Under the pieces are notes generated by a model, which searched no databases, had not been told where the DNA came from, and saw only the letters and a program-made list of their open reading frames with translations. 64,000 bases of DNA from Roseburia sp. AM59-24XD. Lineage in GTDB: Bacteria; Bacillota; Clostridia; Lachnospirales; Lachnospiraceae. The stretch's first letter is position 1, and each line of letters begins with the position of its first letter. The DNA lies in contig NZ_QUET01000017.1 of assembly GCF_003478445.1 (NCBI RefSeq), positions 1-64,000 of the forward strand, given 5' to 3'. Both the position numbers and the translations under genes were made by a program. Positions 8,120-18,627 of the stretch are shown one piece after another.

Positions 8120-10720
8120 ATGAAAAACTGGTATCAACAGACAACGTCGCAGGTTCTTTCCGAAGTGGAGACGACCATGGAGGGACTCGCCGGAAGTGAA
8201 GCGGATAACAGGCTGCGGGAACACGGTCTAAATACGTTAGACTGTGCGAAACAAAAAAGTCTGCTCCGCGTTTTTGGCGAACAGTTTGCCGATCTGCTTG
8301 TCATTATTCTGATCATTGCCGCGGTCGTATCGGCGATATCCGGTAATCCGGAAAGCACGGCGGTTATTATCGTCGTTCTGATCCTGAACGCAGTGCTTGG
8401 AACCGTACAGTACAGCAAAGCCCGCAAATCCTTAAACAGTCTGAAAAAGCTTTCGTCCCCGTCTGCCAAAGTGCTCCGGGACGGCATTAAAACAGAGCTT
8501 GACGCCCAGAATATTGTTCCGGGTGATATTCTTTTACTGGAAGCCGGCGATCTTGTGGTCGCAGACGGACGTATCCTGAACAATTATTCCCTGCAGGTCA
8601 ATGAGAGCTCTTTAACCGGAGAATCCACCAATATCGATAAGGAAGAAACTGTTTTAACCGGTGAGGCCGCTCTCGGTGACCGGATCAATATGGTCTATTC
8701 CGGCAGTCTTGTCACCTACGGAAGAGCAGAGGTCATTGTCACCGAAACCGGTATGGACACCGAGATGGGAAAGATTGCCCGTCTCATGAATGACACCGGC
8801 GAACGCAAAACACCTCTGCAGGTCAGTTTAGACCGCTTCAGCGGAAAGCTTGCCATGGCGATCATGGTGATCTGTGTCTTTGTTTTCGGACTGAGCCTGT
8901 ACCGTGGAAGCGGGCTGTTAGATTCACTGTTATTTGCTGTTGCGCTTGCTGTTGCGGCGATCCCTGAAGCACTCGGCTCGATCGTCACGATCGTTCAGGC
9001 GATGGGAACACAGAAAATGGCAAGGGAAAATGCGATCATCAAGGATTTAAAAGCCGTAGAAAGCCTTGGATGTGTATCTGTGATCTGTTCAGATAAAACC
9101 GGCACACTGACACAGAATAAGATGACGGTGCGCCAGCTTTTCGCAGATCAGAATGTATATGCTCCATCGGAGCTTTCCAAAGAAAATCCGGTTCACAAGC
9201 TGCTTCTTCTCAATGCTGTTTTAAATAATGATTCCGATATTATTGACGGACAGGGGATTGGTGACCCGACCGAATATGCACTGCTTGAAATGTCCGATCA
9301 GGTTCGCCACGACTATCCGGAGCTGCGCCGTCAATATACAAGACTGGAGGAAATCCCGTTTGATTCCGACCGTAAACGGATGAGCAGCCGCTATCTTGTA
9401 GAGGATCAAAACCTTGTCTTTGTAAAAGGTGCTTTAGATACCATGACGGACCGCATCGTAAAGGTTGCCACTTCACACGGCGTGGTTCCCTTTGATCATA
9501 CAGAGGCTGAGAAGCTTTTTGAGATTAATCAGTCCTTTTCAATGCAGGGACTTCGTGTTCTGGCATTTGCCTGCCGCGAACTTCCCGATGATACCGCACT
9601 GACACAGGAAACAGAGCGTGATCTGGTCTTTCTCGGTCTTGCCGCAATGATCGATCCTCCGAGAGAGGAGTCCGTTAAAGCGGTAAAGGACGCTGATTCC
9701 GCCGGTATCCGCACTGTCATGATCACAGGCGATCACCGTATTACTGCCACAGCCATTGCCAGACAGATCGGTATTTTTAAAGAGGGAGATCTTGCCGTTA
9801 CCGGAATGGAATTAGACCATATGGATGATAAGGAGCTTGCGGATAAGATCGAACAGATCTCTGTTTATGCGCGCGTTTCCCCGGAAAATAAGATCCGGAT
9901 CGTTGATGCATGGCAGCAAAAGGGGAAGATTGTTTCCATGACCGGAGATGGTGTCAACGATGCTCCGGCACTTAAAAAAGCAGATATCGGCGTTGCCATG
10001 GGAATCACCGGCACCGAGGTTGCCAAGGATGCCGCTTCGATGATTCTCGGGGACGATAATTTCGCCACGATTATTAAAGCCGTTGCAAACGGACGCAATG
10101 TTTACCGCAATATCAAAAATGCGATCGGATTTCTTCTGTCCGGCAATATGGCCGGAATACTTGCCGTGCTCTACACCTCACTGGCAGGGCTTTCGATTCC
10201 GTTCGAGCCGGTACATCTTCTGTTTATCAATCTATTGACCGATTCACTTCCAGCTTTGGCGATCGGCATGGAACCACCGGAGAAGGATCTATTAAAAAGA
10301 AAGCCGCGTGACCAGAAGGAAGGAATTTTAACGCGGACCTTCTGCGTCCAGATTTTGGGACAGGGTATTCTGATCGCAATCGCAACTATGATCGCTTACC
10401 ATTACGGATACCGTACCGATCATATGACCGCAATGACTATGGCATTTTCTACGTTGTCTCTGGCGCGTCTGTTCCATGGCTTTAATTGCCGCAGCCATCA
10501 TTCAATCGTGCGGATCGGTTTTCGAAGAAACCGCTACAGTCTCTGGGCATTTGCCGCAGGCGTTTTCCTGCTTGGAATTGTCCTGCTTGTTCCCGGCATG
10601 CACGGTATCTTCTCGGTGGCAAAGCTGAACATAACGGCATACGGCATAATCCTTTTGCTTTCCGCACTACCAACCATCCTGATCCAGCTTGTACGGCTGC
10701 TTCGGGAGAATATGCACTAA
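8120..10720 (+). CDS. P-type cation-transporting ATPase (Ca2+/Mn2+ type, P2)
   Basis: 866-residue P2-type ATPase. Visible parts: the N-terminal cation ATPase domain, LTGES (165-169) of the actuator domain, IPEAL (281-285) in helix M4, the phosphorylation motif DKTGTLT with Asp325, the nucleotide-binding KGAxD (KGALD), and TGDGVNDAPALKKADIG of the hinge. Ten membrane helices are expected. PEAL in place of PEGL is seen in some bacterial Ca2+ pumps. The manganese riboswitch in front makes Mn2+ (and possibly Ca2+) export the best-supported role. ATG 8120 follows GAGAGAGG. Confidence 0.95.
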   Translation: MKNWYQQTTSQVLSEVETTMEGLAGSEADNRLREHGLNTLDCAKQKSLLRVFGEQFADLLVIILIIAAVVSAISGNPESTAVIIVVLILNAVLGTVQYSKARKSLNSLKKLSSPSAKVLRDGIKTELDAQNIVPGDILLLEAGDLVVADGRILNNYSLQVNESSLTGESTNIDKEETVLTGEAALGDRINMVYSGSLVTYGRAEVIVTETGMDTEMGKIARLMNDTGERKTPLQVSLDRFSGKLAMAIMVICVFVFGLSLYRGSGLLDSLLFAVALAVAAIPEALGSIVTIVQAMGTQKMARENAIIKDLKAVESLGCVSVICSDKTGTLTQNKMTVRQLFADQNVYAPSELSKENPVHKLLLLNAVLNNDSDIIDGQGIGDPTEYALLEMSDQVRHDYPELRRQYTRLEEIPFDSDRKRMSSRYLVEDQNLVFVKGALDTMTDRIVKVATSHGVVPFDHTEAEKLFEINQSFSMQGLRVLAFACRELPDDTALTQETERDLVFLGLAAMIDPPREESVKAVKDADSAGIRTVMITGDHRITATAIARQIGIFKEGDLAVTGMELDHMDDKELADKIEQISVYARVSPENKIRIVDAWQQKGKIVSMTGDGVNDAPALKKADIGVAMGITGTEVAKDAASMILGDDNFATIIKAVANGRNVYRNIKNAIGFLLSGNMAGILAVLYTSLAGLSIPFEPVHLLFINLLTDSLPALAIGMEPPEKDLLKRKPRDQKEGILTRTFCVQILGQGILIAIATMIAYHYGYRTDHMTAMTMAFSTLSLARLFHGFNCRSHHSIVRIGFRRNRYSLWAFAAGVFLLGIVLLVPGMHGIFSVAKLNITAYGIILLLSALPTILIQLVRLLRENMH

Positions 10721-10807
10721 GTTTTACATTTCCTTTACCGTACCACGATAGCAGATTTTACACGGAGCGCTTAAAATATATGAAAATAAATCAAACGAAA
10801 GAGGGAA

Positions 10808-12192
10808 ATGATACTTGAAAAAAACATATGTATCGACACCAATGTGCTGATACAAAATCCGGACGCCCTTCACTGCTTTGAAGATAATACTCTGATCCTG
10901 CCGCTTGTTGTTGTAGAGGAGTTGGATGGTCTGAAGAAAAACGAAGGTGAGAATGGCTCCAATGCAAGAAGTGCTGTCCGCATTCTGGAAAGCTACCGTA
11001 ACAAAGGAGATCTTTTAAAGGGCGTAAAGCTGGAGCAGGGCGGTACCCTCCGTATTGAAAAAAACTTTAAGGACGTAGAACTTCCTCCGGATCTCCCGGA
11101 TGACAAAGCCGATAACCGTATCCTAAAGGTCTGCCTTGGTCTTTTTCAGCAGCGAAAGCGCGGTCAGCAGATCGTTCTTGTGACAAAGGATATTGTGCTT
11201 CGTCTGAAGGCACAGATCCTTGGACTGCGCGCAGAGGACTTTACCACGGAACAGATCTCAGGGGATGACAATATGTATCCTGGCAGGTCGCAGGCATACA
11301 TTCCGGAGGATCAGGTAAAGCTCTTCAAAAAGCACGGAGCCCCGTTAGACGTTCTTTATATATCAGATGAAAATGGGAAAACAAGTCCGGTCGAAGCGGC
11401 AGAAAACGAATTTCTGATCCTTACCCCGGATCAGTCCTCCGGTAAGACATTACTTGGCAGGGTGACCGGTCAGAAGGTTGTCCCTTTACGCTATAAGAAG
11501 ACAAAGCCCTATGGGATAAAGCCACAGAATCTGGGACAGTATTTTATGCAGGAGGCACTGATGCTTCCGGCAAAGGAAATCCCTCTTGTGATCATCAAGG
11601 GCATGGCCGGAACCGCCAAAACCTTCTATCGCTTGCCGTCGGCATGGAAAAGGTGTACAACAATCCGTCGGGAGAATACCGGCGCATCATTGTGTGCCGT
11701 CCGAATGCACAATTTGATGATGACATCGGCTTCCTTCCGGGCGGAGAGAAAGAAAAGATTGCGCCGCTGATGCGTCCGATCATTGATAATCTGGAGCAGA
11801 TCCTGGATTCCGATGAGGAGAACCGCTACGAGGACGAAGAAGCACTTCGGGATAAGATCCAGGAAATCTTTGAACGTGGGATCATCCAGACCGAAGCACT
11901 GAATTTTATCCGTGGTCGTTCGATCGTCGGTACTTATCTGATTATCGATGAGGCACAGAATATGACACCCAATCAGGTAAAGGGCATCATCACCCGCGCC
12001 GGCAAGGGGACAAAGATCATCCTGCTGGGCGATCCGATGCAGATCGATAAGCCGTTTCTGGATGAGAAAACAAACGGACTCAGCTACGCAGCAAAGTACA
12101 TGAAGGGCAGTCCTTACTGCTGTCAGCTTACCTTATCGGCAGAAGAGTGCGAACGCTCCGTGCTTGCCATGGACGCGATCACGCGGTTATAA
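10808..12192 (+). pseudogene. phoH: PIN domain-PhoH ATPase, split by a one-base frameshift
   Basis: YlaK/PhoH-like protein of about 461 residues once repaired. The N-terminal PIN-type nuclease domain starts ICIDTNVLIQNPDAL (first acidic residue in DTN, then VVEELDGLK). The C-terminal PhoH ATPase has the P-loop GMAGTAKT and the Walker B IIDEAQNMT. The frame breaks near 11625, right after the P-loop; adding one base (for example TTC to TTTC) gives KTFLSLAVGMEKVY and continues to 12192. P-loop Ala in GTAKT replaces the more usual Gly. The family is linked to RNA quality control and stress. Total length becomes divisible by three with one added base, so sequencing error is the likely cause. Confidence 0.85.
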
Positions 12193-12220
12193 CAAATCAG
12201 AGAGAACGGTGATAAATCCA

Positions 12221-12877
12221 ATGAAATATAAAGAAATCAAAAAAGACAGAGAATTAAGAGAATATATCGCCCGCGGCAATGAAAAGTTAGGTGTCATGGG
12301 TTATACCGATCATTCCGAAAAGCATTGTATTCTGGTCGCTGAACGGGCAGGAATGATCCTGAAGAAATTTGAATATCCGGAGCATACGATCGAGCTGGCA
12401 AAGATCGCCGGCTTTATGCACGATATCGGCAATTGCGTCAACCGGAGCCACCATGCGGAATATGGAGCACTGCTTGCCAATGAGTGGATGAAGAAAACGG
12501 ATATTTCCCTGGAAGACCGCATTCAGATCATGTCCGCGATCGCAAGCCACGATGAATCAACCGGCAGTGCTTTCGATGCATTATCCGCAGCACTGATTCT
12601 CGCCGATAAAACTGACGTCCGCAGAAACCGCGTCCGCGACAAGGAGCGTGCCACCTACGATATGCACGACCGTGTTAATTTTGCCGTGACAGAGTCTCAT
12701 TTCAAGATCAGTCTTCCCAAGAAACAGATTTCCCTGAACCTGCAGATTGATGAAAACATCTGTACCATGTACGAATATTTTGACATTTTCCTCGGACGGA
12801 TGCAGATGTGTCGGAAAGCTGCTGATATTCTCGGTGCGCGCTTCCGCCTGACCGCCAACGGGAGCAAGATTTTATAA
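12221..12877 (+). CDS. HD-domain phosphohydrolase
   Basis: 218-residue metal-dependent phosphohydrolase. The HD signature is GFMHDIGNCVN (His-Asp), with an upstream His in TDHSEKH and later SHHAEYGA and SAIASHDE, giving the H...HD...H...D arrangement. A conserved tail AALILADKTDVRRNRVRDK is common to a Clostridia HD family of unknown substrate. ATG 12221 sits 29 bases after the PhoH stop; the frame continues upstream, but only this ATG gives a family-like start. Probably cotranscribed with phoH. Confidence 0.85.
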   Translation: MKYKEIKKDRELREYIARGNEKLGVMGYTDHSEKHCILVAERAGMILKKFEYPEHTIELAKIAGFMHDIGNCVNRSHHAEYGALLANEWMKKTDISLEDRIQIMSAIASHDESTGSAFDALSAALILADKTDVRRNRVRDKERATYDMHDRVNFAVTESHFKISLPKKQISLNLQIDENICTMYEYFDIFLGRMQMCRKAADILGARFRLTANGSKIL

Positions 12878-12932
12878 GCATATCCAATTCTTAATATTTC
12901 TGGAATTTTCCATGATTAATTTGTAAATACTA

Positions 12933-12960
12933 TTGACAGGGGTTTTGTATATGTTAGAAT
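12933..12960 (+). promoter_or_regulatory. Sigma-A promoter for degV
   Basis: TTGACA (12933-12938), 16-base spacer ending in TATGT, then TAGAAT (12955-12960). It lies 85 bases before the degV start with no other gene between. Confidence 0.7.
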
Positions 12961-13044
12961 GTAGTTATTGATACTATGTGGAACAGAACATGTAAACTGT
13001 GTCGTAAAGAAACAAAAACCTTTTGGAAAGAGTGAGGAATGATT

Positions 13045-13992
13045 ATGCAATTCCAGATTATCAGCGACGGATCCTGTGATCTGACAATGGAGTTAAGAGA
13101 GAAATATAATATTCAGGTGGTCCCGTTTTATGTATCCTTCGACGGCGAGAACTATCAGAAGGAGATTGATGAGATCGGTATCCGCGATGTCTATGAGCGC
13201 ATGGTGACAGAGCCGGATGTATATCCGAAAACGTCTCTGCCGTCCGTTCAGAATTTTGTCGATGCGTTTCTGCCACATGTCAAAGAAGGCAGAGCCGTTA
13301 TCTGCATGACGATCACCAGTACCTTAAGCGGTGCCTACAATGCCGCAGCCAATGCAAAGGAGATCGTGCTTGAGGATTACCCGGAGGCGAAAATTACCGT
13401 GATCAATTCTCTGGAAGCAACGGTTACACAGGGAATTTATGCAATCGAGGCAGCAAAGATGCGGGATGCAGGTTACTCCTATGAGAAGACCGTAGCCGTA
13501 CTGACCGGAGAGATGATGGACCGCGGGCGCATTTTCTTTACCGTGGGAGACTTAACATATCTGCAGCACGGCGGCAGGATCGGCAAGCTTGCCGGTATGG
13601 CCGGTTCCATGCTGCGTTTAAAGCCGATGATCACATTAAAGGACGGATCGATTGATTCCTCCGGTGTGGCACGCAGCCGTAAGAAGTCCATGGCAAAGAT
13701 TCTCGAATTATTAAAGCAGTATTTTGAGGAGAACAACGATGATCCGAAGAATTATATTTATTCCTTGGGCTTTGGCTATGATGAGGAAGAGGGAAAGCAG
13801 TTTAAGAAGCTCCTCGATGAAGAGCTTCAGTCGTTTGGCGTTACTGAGCCGTCACATCTTGTCCAGATCGGTGCAACAATCTGTGTTCATACCGGTCCAT
13901 ATGCAATCGGCGTCGGTGTCATGAAAAAGTACGACGCATGTGCTGAGGCAGCTCTTTCCGAGGAGGAAAGCTTGAAACAATACACTGCATAG
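13045..13992 (+). CDS. DegV family fatty-acid-binding protein
   Basis: 315-residue DegV/FakB-type protein. The opening FQIISDGSCDLT, the TSLPSVQNF segment (Thr-Ser contacting the fatty acid carboxylate in FakB) and TITSTLSGAYNAA are diagnostic, and GDLTYLQHGGRIGK marks the second domain. Such proteins present fatty acids to the kinase FakA; no fakA is in the window. ATG 13045 is chosen over ATG 13039 because GAGGA at 13034-13038 directly abuts the latter. It is monocistronic between a clear promoter and two terminators. Confidence 0.93.
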   Translation: MQFQIISDGSCDLTMELREKYNIQVVPFYVSFDGENYQKEIDEIGIRDVYERMVTEPDVYPKTSLPSVQNFVDAFLPHVKEGRAVICMTITSTLSGAYNAAANAKEIVLEDYPEAKITVINSLEATVTQGIYAIEAAKMRDAGYSYEKTVAVLTGEMMDRGRIFFTVGDLTYLQHGGRIGKLAGMAGSMLRLKPMITLKDGSIDSSGVARSRKKSMAKILELLKQYFEENNDDPKNYIYSLGFGYDEEEGKQFKKLLDEELQSFGVTEPSHLVQIGATICVHTGPYAIGVGVMKKYDACAEAALSEEESLKQYTA

Positions 13993-14012
13993 TTTGATTT
14001 GTTAATGTTGAT

Positions 14013-14050
14013 ATCCCAGGTCTGAGATATATCGCCGGCCTGGGATTGTT
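14013..14050 (+). terminator. Rho-independent terminator after degV
   Basis: ATCCCAGG (14013-14020) pairs with CCTGGGAT (14039-14046), followed by TGTTTT. Confidence 0.8.
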
Positions 14051-14052
14051 TT

Positions 14053-14079
14053 ATGGTATAGGAAAATGCTCGTAACGTA
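14053..14079 (+). repeat. Short intergenic repeat, copy 2
   Basis: Second copy of GGTATAGGAAAATGCTC (14055-14071), again directly after a terminator and here also directly before another one. Confidence 0.5.
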
Positions 14080-14106
14080 AAATCTCATTTTGGTTTGAGA
14101 TTTTTT
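14079..14106 (+). terminator. Second hairpin terminator
   Basis: AAATCTCA (14080-14087) pairs with TGAGATTT (14096-14103), followed by a T run to 14106. Sits between the repeat and metF. Confidence 0.75.
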
Positions 14107-14208
14107 CCGGTTTATGGTATTCTTAGGAGTGCCTTATCCGTGTCCTTCGCACACACCGGACACAGACATATGTATATACAGAAAATGTGTGCAGAAATGA
14201 GGAATAAA

Positions 14209-15081
14209 ATGAAGATTACAGAGGTATTAAAATCTGATAAAGTAACATTATCCATGGAGGTATTTCCGCCGAAAACAACGACAGCAGCCGAGAAGGTTAA
14301 TGAAGCAGTGCGCGATATCGCTGCACTTAAGCCGCATTTTATGAGCGTTACATATGGTGCAGCCGGTGGCGGTACCAGCAAGTATACGATCCAGATTGCC
14401 AAGGATATCAAGGATGCCTACGGTGTTAATTCTCTGGCGCATCTGACCTGTCTTTCTTCGACAAAAGAGACGGTCGAAAAGCAGATCACGCTGATGAAGG
14501 AAGCAGGCATTGAAAATATTCTGGCTCTGCGTGGTGACATTCCAAAGGAGACGGAGTTTCCATTACCGGGACAGTTTCATTACGCTGCTGAGTTGGTTCG
14601 TGAGATCAAACGTATCGCACCGGAAATGTGCATCGGCGGCGCATGTTATCCGGAGGGGCATCCGGAAGCAAACTCCAAGGCAAAGGATATTCTCCATATT
14701 AAGGAAAAGGTAGATGCCGGTTGTGAATTTCTGACGACACAGATGTTTTTTGACAACTCCATTTTTTATAATTATCTATATCGTCTTCGCGAAGCGGGGG
14801 TCATGGTACCGATCATTGCAGGTATCATGCCGATCACCAAGAAGAATCAGGTTGCACGAAGCATCCAGCTTTCCGGCAGCTGTGTGCCGGCACGTTTTAA
14901 ATCGATCGTAGACTGGTTCGGGGATGAACCGGCGAAGATGAAACAGGCCGGTATCGCTTACGCAACGGACCAGATCATTGATCTGATCGCCAATGGCGTA
15001 AAGCATATTCATGTTTATACAATGAATGATCCGGAGGTCGCAGCCGGCATTCAGCGTAATCTGTCCGAGATCATTGGTTGA
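14209..15081 (+). CDS. metF: 5,10-methylenetetrahydrofolate reductase
   Basis: 290-residue flavin-dependent reductase that makes 5-methyl-THF for methionine synthesis. The catalytic Glu lies in SMEVFPPKT, the folate/flavin barrel shows FMSVTYGAAGG, NILALRGDIP and GGACYPEGHPE, and DAGCEFLTTQMFFDN is the usual barrel strand. ATG 14209 follows TGAGGA; more upstream in-frame codons give a tail that is not family-like. It is followed after 61 bases by cysK, so both serve sulfur amino acid synthesis and may share a transcript. Confidence 0.96.
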   Translation: MKITEVLKSDKVTLSMEVFPPKTTTAAEKVNEAVRDIAALKPHFMSVTYGAAGGGTSKYTIQIAKDIKDAYGVNSLAHLTCLSSTKETVEKQITLMKEAGIENILALRGDIPKETEFPLPGQFHYAAELVREIKRIAPEMCIGGACYPEGHPEANSKAKDILHIKEKVDAGCEFLTTQMFFDNSIFYNYLYRLREAGVMVPIIAGIMPITKKNQVARSIQLSGSCVPARFKSIVDWFGDEPAKMKQAGIAYATDQIIDLIANGVKHIHVYTMNDPEVAAGIQRNLSEIIG

Positions 15082-15142
15082 TTTTCAGCATACAATGCAT
15101 ATTTATAAATAAAATGGACATTGCCCGGAAAAGAGGAATAGT

Positions 15143-16048
15143 ATGATTTATAACATTATTGACTGCATCGGTAACACACCGATGATCAGCTTAAAGGAGT
15201 CCACCGGCTGTAATATTTATGCCAAGGCAGAATTTTTAAATCCCGGCGGCAGCATCAAGGACCGTGTTGCCAAAAACATGGTCGAGCAGGCAGAAAAGGA
15301 CGGTTTTTTAAAGCCGGGAATGACGATCGTGGAACCAACCTCCGGCAACACCGGGATTGGTCTTTCCTTAGTCGGTGTGCGGAAGGGCTATGAAGTCATC
15401 ATTGTCATGCCGGAGAATATGAGTGAGGAGCGCAAAAAGATCATACAGAGTCTCGGCGCTAAGCTTGTGCTCACCCCGGCAAAGGAGAGCATTGGCGGGT
15501 CTGTTGCCAGAGCACAGGAGCTTTTACAGGAGCTTGGTGATAGAGGCTTTATGCCACAGCAGTTTGAAAATCCGGCAAACCCGGACATTCATTATCAGAC
15601 GACGGCACCTGAGATCTATGAAGAGTTAAACGGCAAGGTCGACATTTTTGTGGCAGGACTCGGAAGTGCCGGAACGCTTCAAGGCATCGGTCGTTACCTG
15701 AAGGATCATAATCCGGAGGTTAAGGTCATTGCGGTAGAGCCCAAAAACGTTTCCGCCTTGCACGGTGACAAACCGGGCATCCATCAGATCCAGGGCATCG
15801 GCGACGGATTTATTCCGGCTGTTCTTGATACCTCGCTGATCGATGATGTGGTGGAGGTATCCGATGAGGATGCGATTGCACGGACGAGACAGCTTGCCCG
15901 TGTACAGGGACTTTTATGCGGCACATCTTCCGGAGCCAATATCTGGGCATGTGAGAGAATGGCTGAAAAATACGGCAAAGACAAGGTGATTGCTACGGTA
16001 CTTGCCGACCGCATGGAACGTTATTTTAGCACAGGACTTCTTGGATAA
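15143..16048 (+). CDS. cysK: Cysteine synthase A (O-acetylserine sulfhydrylase)
   Basis: 301-residue PLP enzyme forming cysteine from O-acetylserine and sulfide. The PLP lysine is in NPGGSIKDRVAKNM, the substrate-binding loop is EPTSGNTGIG, and the phosphate-cup strand is GLGSAGTLQGIG. The terminal VLADRMERYFSTGL is the CysK ending. Start ATG 15143 follows AAGAGGAA. Length is normal. Downstream lies a hairpin, then an independent HD gene. Confidence 0.96.
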   Translation: MIYNIIDCIGNTPMISLKESTGCNIYAKAEFLNPGGSIKDRVAKNMVEQAEKDGFLKPGMTIVEPTSGNTGIGLSLVGVRKGYEVIIVMPENMSEERKKIIQSLGAKLVLTPAKESIGGSVARAQELLQELGDRGFMPQQFENPANPDIHYQTTAPEIYEELNGKVDIFVAGLGSAGTLQGIGRYLKDHNPEVKVIAVEPKNVSALHGDKPGIHQIQGIGDGFIPAVLDTSLIDDVVEVSDEDAIARTRQLARVQGLLCGTSSGANIWACERMAEKYGKDKVIATVLADRMERYFSTGLLG

Positions 16049-16054
16049 GAAAAT

Positions 16055-16093
16055 GAAAAGCTGGCAGATAGCATTATGTATCTGTCAGCTTTC
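16055..16093 (+). terminator. Hairpin after cysK
   Basis: GCTGGCAGATA and TATCTGTCAGC form a stem of about 13-15 pairs with an 8-base loop. The T run after it is short (TTTC), so termination is probable but not certain. Confidence 0.6.
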
Positions 16094-16161
16094 TTACAAA
16101 CATGAAAAAAGCAATTCTATTTGTGACAAAAGATAGATAATCACAGAAACGGAGGAACATT

Positions 16162-16785
16162 ATGGATAACGAACGATTAGAGCAGCAGATGGCATTTTGT
16201 CTGGAGATTGACAAGGAAAAATTTATCGGCAGACAGACGTATCTGACCGGAGCCGTCCGCAGGGAAAACGACGCAGAACATGCGTGGCATATGGCAATCA
16301 TGACAATTCTTTTGAGTGAATACGCTAACGAAGAGATCGATGTTCTTCGCACTGTCACGATGCTTCTGATCCACGATCTTGTTGAGATCGACGCAGGAGA
16401 TACCTACGCTTACGATGAGGAGGGCAAGAAAACGCAAAAGGCGCGCGAGCTTGCCGCAGCCGACCGGATCTTTCAGATACTTCCACCGGATCAGGGAAAG
16501 AAATTCCGCGAGATCTGGGAAGAATTTGAAGCCCAGAACACGCCGGAATCCCGCTTTGCAAGAACCATGGACAATCTGCAGCCGATGATGTTAAATAATG
16601 CGACAGACGGCAAAAGCTGGGCTGACCGCGGGATCCGGCTAAGCCAGATCCTTGGGCGCAACCGCAATACCGATAAGGGTTCAAAGGCACTCTGGGAATA
16701 CGCCAAAGAAAACTTTCTGCAGCCGAATCTTGACAAGGGACGCATCGTGGAGGATGTTCCATTAAACGGACAGAATACTAATTAA
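16162..16785 (+). CDS. HD-domain nucleotidase-like protein (YfbR/HD_3)
   Basis: 207-residue HD hydrolase of the HD_3 class, to which E. coli 5'-deoxynucleotidase YfbR belongs. The metal ligands are visible as ENDAEHAWHMA (His), LLIHDLVEIDAGD (His-Asp) and the later RFARTMDNLQPMM. Activity on 5'-deoxynucleotides is inferred from the family only. ATG 16162 follows GGAGG. Its last 8 bases overlap the end of the convergently transcribed ABC-class ATPase gene. Confidence 0.85.
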   Translation: MDNERLEQQMAFCLEIDKEKFIGRQTYLTGAVRRENDAEHAWHMAIMTILLSEYANEEIDVLRTVTMLLIHDLVEIDAGDTYAYDEEGKKTQKARELAAADRIFQILPPDQGKKFREIWEEFEAQNTPESRFARTMDNLQPMMLNNATDGKSWADRGIRLSQILGRNRNTDKGSKALWEYAKENFLQPNLDKGRIVEDVPLNGQNTN

Positions 16786-18477
16786 AATATAATTTCCGGT
16801 ATCGGTTCAGACATGCTGCGATTTCCTGACGACGCGGCATGGCAAGACCGGAACGGACATATTCTTTATCATACAAAGCACTTAAGCCTTTGGAGGCAGT
16901 CAGCACTTCGATATCATCCAGAAGCTGCGGAACCGTTCTTGATCCGTTCATACGGTTCAATTCCAGATATTTCAGGGCATAAGCAAGTGCATTTGTCTGC
17001 TCCGGATCGACCAGCTGTTCCAGATAGCGCAGTTCGATTGCGTCCTTTGCAAGCAGCATTTCATTGGTCCCCATCGTTTTCATTTTGAGACGGGGATCTT
17101 TTTTTAATGCCTGATTTGCCTTCGGTGCACGCATATTGTCTGAGACAGGGAAGTGCTCCTGCTGTTTAAGTGCCGGGTAAGAGGCAGCCGCTTCTCTGGC
17201 ACGCTCTGTAATATCATACGGAATATATTCCTTCATCTGAATGATCGTATCTGCAATTTGGAAAAATGAGCCGGAACTTCCGGCAACGATAATGGAAGAG
17301 ACGCCAAGATCGTCATACATACTGCGGACACGCTCAATAAACGGCGTGATCGGCTCCTCCTCGCGGCAGATCACCTTCTGCATCAGCTCATCGCGGATCA
17401 TAAAATTCGTGGCAGAGGTATCCTCATCAATTAAAAGCAGCTTAGAGCCGCTTTCCACAGCCTCCTTCAGATTTGCCGCCTGCGAAGTGCTTCCACTGGC
17501 ATCCTCCGTGGAGAAATGAACTGTGTCCTTTTTATTTGGCAGATGATTGATAAACGGAGAGATGTCCGTATGGGAAATACTTCGTCCGTCCTCCGCACGA
17601 AGCTTCCATGCACTCGGATCCGTGATCACATATTCTCTGCCGTCTCCGGCGATATGGTTATAAACACCCATCTCCAGTGCCTGCAAAATCGTCGATTTGC
17701 CATGATAGCCACCGCCGACAAAAAGCGTAATGCCCTTCTTGATCCCCATACCGGTGATCGGACCGTGATATGGGAGAGTAACGGTTACCTTACAGGCTGC
17801 CGGACTTTGAAACGGCACAGCACCCTTCATCGGGCGGTCAGAGATTCCGCTTTCTCTCGGAAGCACCGAGCCGTCTGCAAGAAATGCTGCCAGTCCCTGT
17901 TCACTCAAATGCTCCCTGATAAACTGCTGGTCACGGGCAAGTTCGATCGCCGCTTCAATGCATTTTTGTTAAGTCTGTCATAAAACAATGCGATTTGCGC
18001 TGCCTCCGGCACAAACTGAAACAACATTTTAACAAGCTCCCCTGCATTGACACTTCGCCCGTTCGCCGGAAAGCCTGCCTCAAACCGAACAGTCACCGAG
18101 CCGTCTGCCGACACCTCACAGGCAGTGCGCTCAAGCACCTGCTGTCCGCAGTACGATACCGATAAAAGACCGCTTTTACCGGAGCCCTTTGCCTTAAAGC
18201 TAAACGGTGCCAGTGCCTTTCCAAAGCATCTTGTCAGATGATCCTGCAGCGTAATCCTGGAAATATCATCCTGATAATAATCCTTCGGAAAACCTGCCTT
18301 ATGTCCATCAACATGCACCGACAAATGAGATGGAGACGCAAACGGATCTCCCTGCACATGATCGATGGACAATACATGATCTTTAAACTGATATCTGCCG
18401 CGAAGTCCCTTATAACCGGGATATCCACGATGATCGATCGCCAAAATATCTTTCTTAAGTTCTGCACTGCTTTTCAT
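16778..18477 (-). pseudogene. ABC-class P-loop ATPase (COG3044 type), split by a one-base frameshift
   Basis: Predicted ATPase of the ABC class (PF09818-like), about 566 residues after repair. The N-terminal part (18477 to about 17957) carries IDHRGYPGYKGLRG and the DHVQGDPFASPS motif. The C-terminal part carries the P-loop GGGYHGKST, the switch LLIDEDTSATNFMIRD and IIVAGSSGSFF. On the coding strand the break lies in TTGAAGCGG; restoring one G gives LNKNALKAAIELARDQQ and joins the two parts exactly. Role unknown; the family is widespread and not a transporter component. Starts at ATG 18477 with GGAGTGA upstream. Confidence 0.82.
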
Positions 18478-18627
18478 AATCTGTCACTCCATTTCTTAAA
18501 TATTACTGAAAAAATCATAAACGATCCCAATATGATTTGCAATAAAAAGCCCCTTGTGTTACTCTAAATAAATGATTAAAGCATATCATACTTAATCATA
18601 TCAATTTGTATTAAGGAGAACAATAGA

